A stretch of 64,000 bases of DNA from Mycobacterium sp. 1100029.7. GTDB lineage: Bacteria > Actinomycetota > Actinomycetes > Mycobacteriales > Mycobacteriaceae. Positions 9,185 to 16,920 of the stretch are shown here, piece by piece. Below the pieces are notes generated by a model. That model did not search any database. It was not told the origin of the DNA and saw only the letters and a list, made by a program, of their open reading frames with translations. Where the stretch lies: assembly GCF_001665235.1 (NCBI RefSeq), contig NZ_LZSC01000047.1, positions 39,458 through 103,457 on the forward strand. The letters run 5' to 3'. The translations under genes and the position numbers were made by a program. How positions within the stretch are numbered: the first letter of the stretch is position 1; the number at the start of each line of letters is the position of its first letter.

Positions 9185-10393
9185 ATGGCTTTCGGTGACG
9201 GCGCCGACGACGCGGAGTTGCGCGCGGCGTGGGCGGAATTCTGCGGCCGCCTGCAGCAGGCCGGCGAGCAGGTCTTCAAGGATGCCAACGCGACCTCCGG
9301 GGCACAGCGGGTCGACGCGTTCCGCTTCCTGACCCAGAATCTGGGGCAGGTGTTCGACCTGTCGCTGGAAACCCGGGACACTGATTATCCGGCGCTGCAT
9401 GCGTTCTGCGGCCCCACCCGCAAGCTCGGCGGTGACTGCGCCGACTTCACCTATCAACAAGCCTGGATCGACGGCCATTCGAGCTATCGGTTATCCGGGA
9501 ACCGCGGCACCGCACGGTTTTTCAACGTCACCGTGCAGGGCGCGCGAATTCCCGGGCCGGGCGTGCTGCACGAACCCTTCGGCGACACCCCCGAGGCGAA
9601 CCTGTTCGGCCACCAGCTCAGCGTCGACGACCAGGGCGACTTCGAGATCTACGTCGGCGGCCCCGAGCGCGGCCCCAACTGGTTGCCCACCACCGCGCAG
9701 TCGCGAAAGCTGTTCATCCGCCAGGGATTCGATCGCTGGGACGAGCTGCCCGCCCAGCTGCGGATCGAACGAGTCGACATGGCCACACCGAAACCGCTGC
9801 CTACCCCCGAGGTCATGATCGAAGCAATCGGCTGGGCCGGCGACTTCGTCACCGGGCTGATGTCGGACTGGCCGGAGTTTCCCTTCACCTACGGGGGGGT
9901 GGACGCCGGTCACCCCAACACCTTCCCGCACGTCGGGGCCACCGACGCGGACAACAAGCGAGGCCGTGCCGCGGCCAACATGTACTGGGAGCTGGCCCCA
10001 GACGAGGCGCTGATCGTCGAATTCGACGCCCACGACGGGCTGTGGATGTTCACCAACATGGGTGTCTTCTTCAACAGCATGGACTACCTCTACCGGCCGG
10101 TGAGTTACACACCGAGTCGCACGAAAGCCGACCGCGACGGCCGCATCCGTCTGGTCATGGCGCACCGTGATCCGAATGTCCACAACTGGCTGGACACGCA
10201 GGGCTTCTCCCGCGGCAACCTGACCTACCGCCACATGCTCGACGGCGAGCCCGCCGTGCTGGACACCCGAGTGGTCAACCACGACGGCATCACCGACGCA
10301 CTGCCGGCCGACACCGTCACGGTGACCGCCGCGGAACGCACCGCCGCAATGTGGGAGCGATTCCACGGCATTCGCCGCCGCTATGTCCTTTAG
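9185..10393 (+). CDS. DUF1214-like protein of unknown function
   Basis: A 402-aa soluble protein with no signal peptide. The C-terminal half (MFTNMGVFFNSMDYLY, DGRIRLVMAHRDPNVHNWLD) resembles DUF1214, a domain of unknown function often found near oxidoreductases. ATG at 9185 is given. A GTG at 9179 that overlaps the previous stop (GTGA) is an equally good start and would add two residues. It is the last of four tightly packed genes and its 3' end overlaps the next gene by 11 bp if that gene starts at its first ATG. Confidence 0.75.
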   Translation: MAFGDGADDAELRAAWAEFCGRLQQAGEQVFKDANATSGAQRVDAFRFLTQNLGQVFDLSLETRDTDYPALHAFCGPTRKLGGDCADFTYQQAWIDGHSSYRLSGNRGTARFFNVTVQGARIPGPGVLHEPFGDTPEANLFGHQLSVDDQGDFEIYVGGPERGPNWLPTTAQSRKLFIRQGFDRWDELPAQLRIERVDMATPKPLPTPEVMIEAIGWAGDFVTGLMSDWPEFPFTYGGVDAGHPNTFPHVGATDADNKRGRAAANMYWELAPDEALIVEFDAHDGLWMFTNMGVFFNSMDYLYRPVSYTPSRTKADRDGRIRLVMAHRDPNVHNWLDTQGFSRGNLTYRHMLDGEPAVLDTRVVNHDGITDALPADTVTVTAAERTAAMWERFHGIRRRYVL

Positions 10394-11330
10394 TGGTCCT
10401 CTAGTGTCAAAGATCGTGACCGAGATTTCCGAAGACGAACTGGCCGGGTGGTCCGAATTCTCGCTGCTGGCTGAGAATGCCGAGCAGGCCGGCGTCACCG
10501 GTCCGCTGCCCGACGTCGAACGAGTCGAGACCGACACACCGAACGGACGAGTGAGCGCGCTGCGGTGGGGCTCCGGTCCCCCGCGAATCGTCTTCTTGCA
10601 TGGCGGCGGCCAGAACGCCCACACCTGGGACACCGTCGTCGTCGGTCTGGGGCAGCCCGCGCTAGCCGTCGACCTTCCCGGCCACGGCCACTCCGGCTGG
10701 CGTGAGGACGGCGACTACTCGCCGCAGCACAACGCCGACGCGGTGGCCCCGGTGCTGCGCGAGCTGGCGCCCGACGCCGACCTCGTCGTCGGCATGTCAC
10801 TGGGTGGGCTGACCGGAATCCGGGTGGGCGCGATCGCGCCCGAGCTGGTGCGCGAACTCGTTCTCGTCGACGTCACCCCGTCGGCGTTGCACCGGTACGC
10901 CGAGCTGACCACCGAACAACAGGGCACCGTCGCGCTGGTCCAGGGTGAGCGCGAGTTCCCGACCTTCCAGGCCATGCTCGACCTGACGGTCGCCGCGGCA
11001 CCACACCGCGAAGTCAAGGCGCTGCGCCGGGGGGTGTTCCACAACTCGCGCCGGCTCGACAACGGCAGCTGGTCCTGGCGTTACGACACCATCCGCAAGG
11101 TGCCCGACTTCGGCGATCTGTGGACCGACGTCGACGCGCTCACCGCGCCCGTCACCCTGGTGCGCGGCGGCTCGTCACCGTTCGTCACCGACGAAGACGC
11201 CGACGAACTCGGCAGGCGCGCAACGCATTTCCGTCGGCAGCACGTCGTCGACAACTCCGGGCATTCCGTCCAAAGCGATCAACCACGGGCGCTCATCGAC
11301 TTGTTGCGCGGGGTCCTCGACGCACGCTGA
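10383..11330 (+). CDS. Alpha/beta hydrolase (Rv0045c equivalent)
   Basis: A probable esterase/lipase of up to 315 aa. The oxyanion-hole motif is HGGGQNAHTW near residue 64. The nucleophile elbow GMSLGG (Ser near 138) and the catalytic His in NSGHSVQS near 297 are present. It is very close to Rv0045c through the core. The start is uncertain: ATG at 10383, or GTG at 10404 or 10416, which would give lengths nearer the 298 aa of the M. tuberculosis protein. The substrate is likely a short-chain ester. Confidence 0.9.
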   Translation: MSFSGPLVSKIVTEISEDELAGWSEFSLLAENAEQAGVTGPLPDVERVETDTPNGRVSALRWGSGPPRIVFLHGGGQNAHTWDTVVVGLGQPALAVDLPGHGHSGWREDGDYSPQHNADAVAPVLRELAPDADLVVGMSLGGLTGIRVGAIAPELVRELVLVDVTPSALHRYAELTTEQQGTVALVQGEREFPTFQAMLDLTVAAAPHREVKALRRGVFHNSRRLDNGSWSWRYDTIRKVPDFGDLWTDVDALTAPVTLVRGGSSPFVTDEDADELGRRATHFRRQHVVDNSGHSVQSDQPRALIDLLRGVLDAR

Positions 11331-11356
11331 AAGGCTGCGACTCCTACGGTGGAGGC

Positions 11357-12172
11357 ATGACCTCCGCTGACCGTCCCGTTCGCATCGGCGTGCAACTGCA
11401 GCCCCAGCACGCCCCCAACTATCGACCCATCCGCGACGCCGTGCGCCGCTGCGAGGACATGGGGGTCGACGTCGCGTTCACGTGGGACCACTTCTTCCCC
11501 CTCTATGGCGATCCCGACGGCGCGCATTTCGAATGCTGGACGGTTTTGGCGGCCTGGGCGGAGCAGACCTCGCGCATCGAGTTCGGTGCGCTGGTGACGT
11601 GCAACTCGTATCGCAATCCGGAGTTGCTGGCCGACATGGCGCGCACCGTCGACCATATTTCCGAGGGCCGGCTGATTCTGGGGATCGGGTCGGGCTGGAA
11701 GGAGAAGGACTACGACGAGTACGGCTACGAATTCGGCACCAAGGGCAGCCGCCTCGACGACCTGGCCGCCGCGTTTCCCCGCATCACGTCGCGGCTGGCC
11801 AAACTCAATCCCGCCCCGACACGCGACATCCCGATCCTGATCGGCGGCAAGGGGCCGCGTAAGACGCTGCGGCTGGTCGCCGAGTACGGCGACATCTGGC
11901 ACGGATTCACCACCGTCGACACCTACCCCGCCGCTGCGGCGGTGCTCGAAGAGCACTGCGCGGCCGTCGGCCGGGACCCGGCCGCGATCGAGAGATCGGC
12001 CGGCGTGGAGGACAACAGCGGCGTGCGCCGCGGCGAAGGCGTCGACGGCATCATCGCCAATGCCGAGGGTCTGACCGCGTTGGGAGTGACGCTGCTGACC
12101 GTCGGTGTCAACGGTCCGGACTACGACCTCAGCTCGGCCGAGGCGTTGTGTCGCTGGCGCGACGCGCGCTGA
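11357..12172 (+). CDS. LLM-class F420-dependent oxidoreductase (Rv0044c equivalent)
   Basis: A 271-aa luciferase-like monooxygenase-fold enzyme. It has FTWDHFFPL near residue 38, HISEGRLILGIGSGW near 105, and IPILIGGKGPRKTL near 160 in the cofactor-binding region. It follows the hydrolase by 26 bp on the same strand, as in H37Rv. ATG at 11357 is the only start that gives the family length. The cofactor is probably F420; the substrate is unknown. Confidence 0.88.
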   Translation: MTSADRPVRIGVQLQPQHAPNYRPIRDAVRRCEDMGVDVAFTWDHFFPLYGDPDGAHFECWTVLAAWAEQTSRIEFGALVTCNSYRNPELLADMARTVDHISEGRLILGIGSGWKEKDYDEYGYEFGTKGSRLDDLAAAFPRITSRLAKLNPAPTRDIPILIGGKGPRKTLRLVAEYGDIWHGFTTVDTYPAAAAVLEEHCAAVGRDPAAIERSAGVEDNSGVRRGEGVDGIIANAEGLTALGVTLLTVGVNGPDYDLSSAEALCRWRDAR

Positions 12173-12285
12173 GGCGAGTTTGCTCGCAATTCATCTGCGA
12201 AACACCTTAACGAAGGCGCGAAGTCGTGAGAAACTTTCCTGCGCTGCTCGCTGGAGCGAGGCCAGAAGAGACTTGAAAGAGACTC

Positions 12286-13026
12286 ATGCCGAAGAAGTAT
12301 GGCGTCAAAGAAAAGGACCAGGTTGTTAACCATGTCCTGAACATGGTGCTGACCGGGAAGCTGCGCACCGGCGACCGGGTCGACCGCAACGAGATTGCCC
12401 TGGGGTTGGGAGTCAGTCGCGTCCCGATTCAAGAGGCGCTGGTCCAACTCGAGCACGACGGCGTCGTGTCGACCCGTTATCACCGGGGCGCGTTCGTCGA
12501 ACGGTTCGACGAGGCGACCGTCCTCGAGCATCACGAACTCGACGGCATGCTCAACGGCATCGCATCGGCACGCGCCGCGACGAGTCCGACACCGCGAATC
12601 CTGGGGCACCTCGATGCGTTGCTGCGGGCGATGCGCGCCGCTCGGGATCCCCGGGCCTTTACCGAGATCACCACGGAGTACCGGCGCACCGTGAACGACG
12701 AATACGCCGGACCGCGGCTGCACGCCACGATTTGTGCGTCACGAAACCTGATCCCCGACGCGTTCTGGATGACTTACCAGAACAATCGCGACGACATGTT
12801 GCCGTACTACGAAGACGAGACGGCGGCGATTCAGCGTCGTGATCCGGAAGCCGCCCGGGCCGCGTGCGTGGGAAGGTCCTACTTGATGGCGCAGGCGATG
12901 CTCGCCGAATTGTTCCGGCGCAGGGTTTTTGCCGCACCCGATGATGTTCGCCAGGTTATCTGCGAGCCGCTGGGCGTGCTGGCAGGTTCCGACGCGGTTC
13001 TCGGCGAGCCGTCGATGGCGCTCTAA
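12286..13026 (+). CDS. GntR-family regulator (FadR/VanR type, Rv0043c equivalent)
   Basis: A 246-aa regulator. The N-terminal winged helix-turn-helix (residues 8-75) has [20 protein letters not shown], then [16 protein letters not shown]. The FCD-type all-helical effector domain follows (residues 85-220), with HELD, RRTVNDE and HATICAS supplying likely metal or ligand residues. Neighbours downstream are an amino-acid-type ABC importer that I do not recall at this place in H37Rv; the GntR protein may control it. Confidence 0.9.
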   Translation: MPKKYGVKEKDQVVNHVLNMVLTGKLRTGDRVDRNEIALGLGVSRVPIQEALVQLEHDGVVSTRYHRGAFVERFDEATVLEHHELDGMLNGIASARAATSPTPRILGHLDALLRAMRAARDPRAFTEITTEYRRTVNDEYAGPRLHATICASRNLIPDAFWMTYQNNRDDMLPYYEDETAAIQRRDPEAARAACVGRSYLMAQAMLAELFRRRVFAAPDDVRQVICEPLGVLAGSDAVLGEPSMAL

Positions 13027-13075
13027 ATAGGCTCTCGCCGCGCCGACTCGCGGCGCGGTCGATACCGTGGCGGTG

Positions 13076-14884
13076 ATGACTCCGTGCGAAAGCCCGCGCG
13101 CGAAGCGCGGCGCCAAGCTGTTCGGACTGGCCGCAACTATCGCGATCGTGTGCGGGCTGGTGCTGGCCGGACCCGCGGTTGCCGACCGAAATCAGTGCGC
13201 GCCGGGCGGGGCCGAGAGCGCGACCGCCTTGCCGAGGGATCTGTCGACCCTCGAGGGTGTCGGTCAGGACGACGACCACACCACGCCCACCGTCGAGCCG
13301 CTCAGTTCGATCAACGTCAACGCGTTGGGCTTGGGGACACCGGGTGTGCTCAACGTCGGCACGTTGTCTGATGCGCCGCCGTCGATCTGCGTCGACACCA
13401 CCGGCACCTTCAGCGGCTTCGACAACCAGCTGCTGCGGGCCATCGCCAAAAAGCTGGGCCTGCAAGTACGTTTCGCCAGCACCGACTTCTCCGCACTGCT
13501 GGCTCAGGTGGCATCGCGCCGCTTCGACGTCGGGTCGGCGTCGGTGAAAGCCACTTCCGCCCGTCGCCACACCGTCGGCTTCACCAACGGCTACGACTTC
13601 GGGTACTACGCGCTGATCGTGCCGCCGGGATCACCGATCAAGGACTTCAAAGACCTTGCCTCCGGACACCGTATCGGGGTTGTTCAAGGCACCGTCGAGG
13701 AGTCCTACGTCGTCGACGACCTGCACCTGCAGCCGGTGAAGTATCCCGGCTTCGCGACCGTGTACGGCAGTCTCAAGACCCGACAGATCGACGCCTGGGT
13801 GGCGCCGGCGGCGCTGGCCGCCAACGTGATGCGGCCCGGTGACCCGGCGGTGGTGGTGGCGAACGCCTTCAGTCCGGGCGACTTCGTCGCCTACGCCGTC
13901 GCCAACGACAATCCCCCGTTGACCGCGGCACTCAACTCGGGCCTGGACGCCGTCATCGCCGACGGCACCTGGTCGCAGCTCTACTCCCAATGGGTGCCGC
14001 GGCCGCTGCCGCCGGGATGGAAGCCCGGATCGAAAGCGGCCCCGATGCCGCGGCTGCCGGACTTCGCCGCGATCGCGGCCGGCAATCATCACAAGGCCGT
14101 CGGCCCGGCGGCGCCGAAATCGACTCTCGCGCAACTGCGCGCACAGTTCTTGGACTGGGATCTGTACAGACAAGCCATCCCCACATTGCTGACGACCGGC
14201 CTGCCCAACACCTTGATCCTGACCATTAGCGCGATCGTCATCGGGCTGGCCCTGGGCATGGTGCTGGCGATGGCCGGACTGTCGCAGTCACGCTGGCTGC
14301 GCTGGCCGGCGCGAATCTACACCGATATCTTCCGTGGCCTGCCCGAGGTGGTGATCATTCTGATCATCGGGATGGGTATCGGTCCGCTGGTGGGTGGGCT
14401 GACGAACAACAATCCGTATCCGTTGGGCATCGCGGCGCTCGGGCTGATGGCCGCCGCGTACATCGGCGAGATTCTGCGCTCGGGGATTCAAAGCGTCGAC
14501 GCCGGCCAAATGGAAGCCTCGCGCGCACTTGGATTCAGCTACCCGGCCGCGATGCGGCTCATCGTCGTGCCCCAGGGCATCCGGCGGGTGCTGCCCGCAC
14601 TGGTCAATCAATTCATTGCGTTGCTGAAAGGCTCCGCACTGGTCTACTTCCTGGGACTGGTTGCCCAGCAGCGTGAACTGTTCCAGGTAGGCCGCGACCT
14701 CAACGCGCAGACCGGCAATCTGTCGCCGTTGGTGGCCGCGGGTCTGTTCTACCTGTTATTGACCGTTCCGTTAACGCATTTGGTGAACTACATCGACAAC
14801 CGGCTTCGCCGCGGCAGCCCGTCGGAGGAGTCCGATGAATCCGCGTCGGTAGTCAGCTCCACGCTCGGGCAGGGGATGACATGA
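13076..14884 (+). CDS. Fused substrate-binding protein and permease of a polar amino-acid ABC importer
   Basis: A 602-aa two-part protein. A signal or anchor segment (residues about 15-38) precedes an extracytoplasmic SBP_bac_3 domain (about 90-330; TGTFSGFDNQLLRAIA, RRFDVGSASV). A HisM/GlnP-type permease with about five membrane helices follows (370-580). The EAA loop reads MEASRALGFSYPAAMRLIVVP. The ligand is probably a polar amino acid. GTG at 13067 in frame would add three residues. Its 3' end overlaps the ATPase gene by 4 bp (ATGA), so both parts of the transporter are made together. Confidence 0.9.
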   Translation: MTPCESPRAKRGAKLFGLAATIAIVCGLVLAGPAVADRNQCAPGGAESATALPRDLSTLEGVGQDDDHTTPTVEPLSSINVNALGLGTPGVLNVGTLSDAPPSICVDTTGTFSGFDNQLLRAIAKKLGLQVRFASTDFSALLAQVASRRFDVGSASVKATSARRHTVGFTNGYDFGYYALIVPPGSPIKDFKDLASGHRIGVVQGTVEESYVVDDLHLQPVKYPGFATVYGSLKTRQIDAWVAPAALAANVMRPGDPAVVVANAFSPGDFVAYAVANDNPPLTAALNSGLDAVIADGTWSQLYSQWVPRPLPPGWKPGSKAAPMPRLPDFAAIAAGNHHKAVGPAAPKSTLAQLRAQFLDWDLYRQAIPTLLTTGLPNTLILTISAIVIGLALGMVLAMAGLSQSRWLRWPARIYTDIFRGLPEVVIILIIGMGIGPLVGGLTNNNPYPLGIAALGLMAAAYIGEILRSGIQSVDAGQMEASRALGFSYPAAMRLIVVPQGIRRVLPALVNQFIALLKGSALVYFLGLVAQQRELFQVGRDLNAQTGNLSPLVAAGLFYLLLTVPLTHLVNYIDNRLRRGSPSEESDESASVVSSTLGQGMT

Positions 14885-15630
14885 CCGACGAGACCGTGGA
14901 ACTCACCTCAGTCTCCTTGGAGGCCAGAGAAATTCACAAAACCCTGGGCGGATCCAGGGTGCTGCGCGGCGTGACGTTCGAAGCGCCCGCCGGCACGACG
15001 GTGGCGGTGATCGGACCGTCCGGCTCGGGTAAGTCGACGCTGTTGCGTGCCCTGAATCGGCTGCACGAACCCGACAGTGGCGACATCCTGTTGGACGGAC
15101 GGTCGGTGCTCGACGACGATCCCGACGAACTGCGCCAGCGCATCGGCATGGTGTTCCAGCATTACAACCTGTTCCCGCATCTGAGCATCCTCAAGAACGT
15201 CGCGCTGGGCCCGCGGAAGTTGCGGGGCTTGTCCGCGGAGGCGGCCCGGGAGCTGGCGCTGACCCAATTGGACCGAGTTGGGCTGAAACACAAGGCCAGT
15301 GCCCGCCCCAGCATGCTGTCCGGTGGCCAACAACAACGGGTCGCGATCGCCCGCGCGCTGGCGATGGCGCCACAGGTGATGTTCTTCGATGAAGCGACGT
15401 CGGCGTTGGACCCGGAGATGGTCAAGGGAGCGCTGCAGCTGATCGCCGATCTGGGTGCCGGCGGTATGACGATGATCGTGGTCACGCACGAAATGGGCTT
15501 CGCCCGGTCGACATCCGACACCGTCGTGTTCATGGACCACGGCAAAGTCGTGGAATCCGGGCCGCCAGAGCAGATATTCGAGGCCGCGAAGACCGAGCGC
15601 CTGCAGCGGTTCCTGTCCCAAGTGCTTTGA
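14881..15630 (+). CDS. Amino-acid ABC transporter ATP-binding protein (GlnQ-type)
   Basis: A 249-aa ATPase that powers the preceding fused binding protein and permease. Walker A GPSGSGKST is near residue 45, the Q-loop MVFQHYNLFPH near 91, the signature LSGGQQQRVAIARAL near 147, Walker B VMFFDEATSALDPE near 166 and the switch His in VTHEMGF. The start overlaps the upstream stop. The next gene, a MarR regulator, begins 64 bp downstream beyond an inverted repeat. Confidence 0.95.
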   Translation: MTDETVELTSVSLEAREIHKTLGGSRVLRGVTFEAPAGTTVAVIGPSGSGKSTLLRALNRLHEPDSGDILLDGRSVLDDDPDELRQRIGMVFQHYNLFPHLSILKNVALGPRKLRGLSAEAARELALTQLDRVGLKHKASARPSMLSGGQQQRVAIARALAMAPQVMFFDEATSALDPEMVKGALQLIADLGAGGMTMIVVTHEMGFARSTSDTVVFMDHGKVVESGPPEQIFEAAKTERLQRFLSQVL

Positions 15631-15631
15631 C

Positions 15632-15657
15632 GAGCTACAAATAGTCGCTGTAGCTAC
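15632..15657. promoter_or_regulatory. Candidate MarR operator
   Basis: GAGCTAC (15632-15638) faces GTAGCTA (15650-15656), an inverted repeat with one mismatch. The right arm is itself the 8-bp palindrome GTAGCTAC (15650-15657). It lies about 40 bp upstream of the marR start, where a MarR dimer would block its own promoter. Pattern only. Confidence 0.45.
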
Positions 15658-15694
15658 CTTGTACGCCACCCATATCGGGTTAGACTGCCGACTT

Positions 15695-16201
15695 ATGGCG
15701 GACAGCGATTCCACCGCGGCCGAGGTGACCGAGCTTGCGGAAGGCTTGCACCGCACGCTGTCCAAGCTGTTTTCGATACTGCGACGCGGTGACCCGAGCG
15801 GTGCGGTGGCCGGTGAGTTGACGCTGGCGCAGTTGTCGATCCTGGTGACGCTGCTCGACCAAGGCCCGATTCGGATGACGGATCTGGCCGCCCACGAACG
15901 GGTGCGCACCCCCACGACGACCGTCGCGATCCGCCGGCTCGAGAAGATCGGACTGGTGAAGCGCTCGCGCGATCCGTCTGACCTGCGGGCCGTGCTGGTC
16001 GACATCACGCCGCGCGGGCGGGCCGTACACGCAGAATCACTCGCGAACCGGCACGCCGCCCTAGCCGCAATGTTGGCCCAACTCTCCGAATCCGACCTGA
16101 CCACGCTGACCGAGGCGCTGGCGCCGCTGGAGCGCCTGGCTTCGCGCGAACCGACATCCGGCCCCGCCGGAGGAGAATCCCCCGCACGCAAACGAGCCTG
16201 A
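15695..16201 (+). CDS. MarR-family regulator (Rv0042c equivalent)
   Basis: A 168-aa protein. The winged helix-turn-helix spans residues about 35-125: LTLAQLSILVTLLDQGPIRMTDLAAHE, then TTTVAIRRLEKIGLVKRSRDPSDLRAVLVDITPRG with the DxRxxxV wing. ATG at 15695 was chosen; an in-frame start 36 bp upstream would lie in the likely operator. It precedes an SDR gene by 47 bp on the same strand and may control it. Confidence 0.92.
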   Translation: MADSDSTAAEVTELAEGLHRTLSKLFSILRRGDPSGAVAGELTLAQLSILVTLLDQGPIRMTDLAAHERVRTPTTTVAIRRLEKIGLVKRSRDPSDLRAVLVDITPRGRAVHAESLANRHAALAAMLAQLSESDLTTLTEALAPLERLASREPTSGPAGGESPARKRA

Positions 16202-16248
16202 AAGTACCTCATTTCCAACGGTATTCGTGACGTCCGTAGACTGATCGC

Positions 16249-16920
16249 ATGCCCACCGCACTCATCACCGGCGCTGGCGGCGGTATCGGTTCTGCCATCG
16301 CCGCCGCACTGGCCCCGACACATACCCTGCTGCTGGCCGGTCGGCCCTCCGCACGGCTCGACGGCGTCGCGCAACAACTGGGCGCCACCACCTTCCCGCT
16401 GGACCTGAACGACACCGACGAGATCGAGTCGGCCTGCGAGATCGTCGACCAACTCGACGTCCTGGTGCACAACGCGGGCGTGTCCGTCCCGGGTCGCGTC
16501 GCCGAATCGCACGTTGACGAATGGCGTGCCACCTTCAACGTCAATGTCTTTGGGGCAGTAGCTCTTACGTTGGAACTACTGCCCGCCCTGCGCAGCGCCC
16601 GCGGGCAGGTGATCTTCATCAACTCCGGCGCGGGACGTGTGGTGTCGCCGGGCATGGCCTCCTATTCGGCGAGCAAGTTCGCGTTACGCGCGTTCGCGGA
16701 CTCGCTGCGGGCCGACGAGTCGGACCTGCGGGTCACCACGGTGTTCCCCGGCCGCACCGACACCGAGATGCAACGCGAACTCATCGCATTCGAGGGGGGC
16801 CAGTACGACGCCGGCAAGTTCTTGCGACCCGAAACCGTCGCCGCGGCCGTCGCGCAGGCGGTCGCGACCCCCCGCGACGGACACCTGCACGAAGTGGTGC
16901 TGCGGCCGGGTAAGTCTTAG
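16249..16920 (+). CDS. Short-chain dehydrogenase/reductase
   Basis: A 223-aa classical SDR. It has the cofactor motif [15 protein letters not shown] (residues 7-21), the NAG motif [11 protein letters not shown] near 71, the active-site Ser in FINSGAG near 124, and YSASK near 137. It is likely NADP-dependent; the substrate is unknown. The gene ends tail-to-tail with leuS, the two stop codons overlapping by 4 bp at 16917-16920. Confidence 0.92.
   Translation: MPTALITGAGGGIGSAIAAALAPTHTLLLAGRPSARLDGVAQQLGATTFPLDLNDTDEIESACEIVDQLDVLVHNAGVSVPGRVAESHVDEWRATFNVNVFGAVALTLELLPALRSARGQVIFINSGAGRVVSPGMASYSASKFALRAFADSLRADESDLRVTTVFPGRTDTEMQRELIAFEGGQYDAGKFLRPETVAAAVAQAVATPRDGHLHEVVLRPGKS

Noticed and set aside
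12174..12187. GCGAG-TTTG-CTCGC as a terminator after the Rv0044c equivalent
   Set aside because: The stem is only 5 bp and there is no T-tract; too weak to list as a feature.
14908..16512. 534-aa minus-strand frame across the ABC ATPase and marR
   Set aside because: Antisense to three well-supported genes; no recognisable motif.
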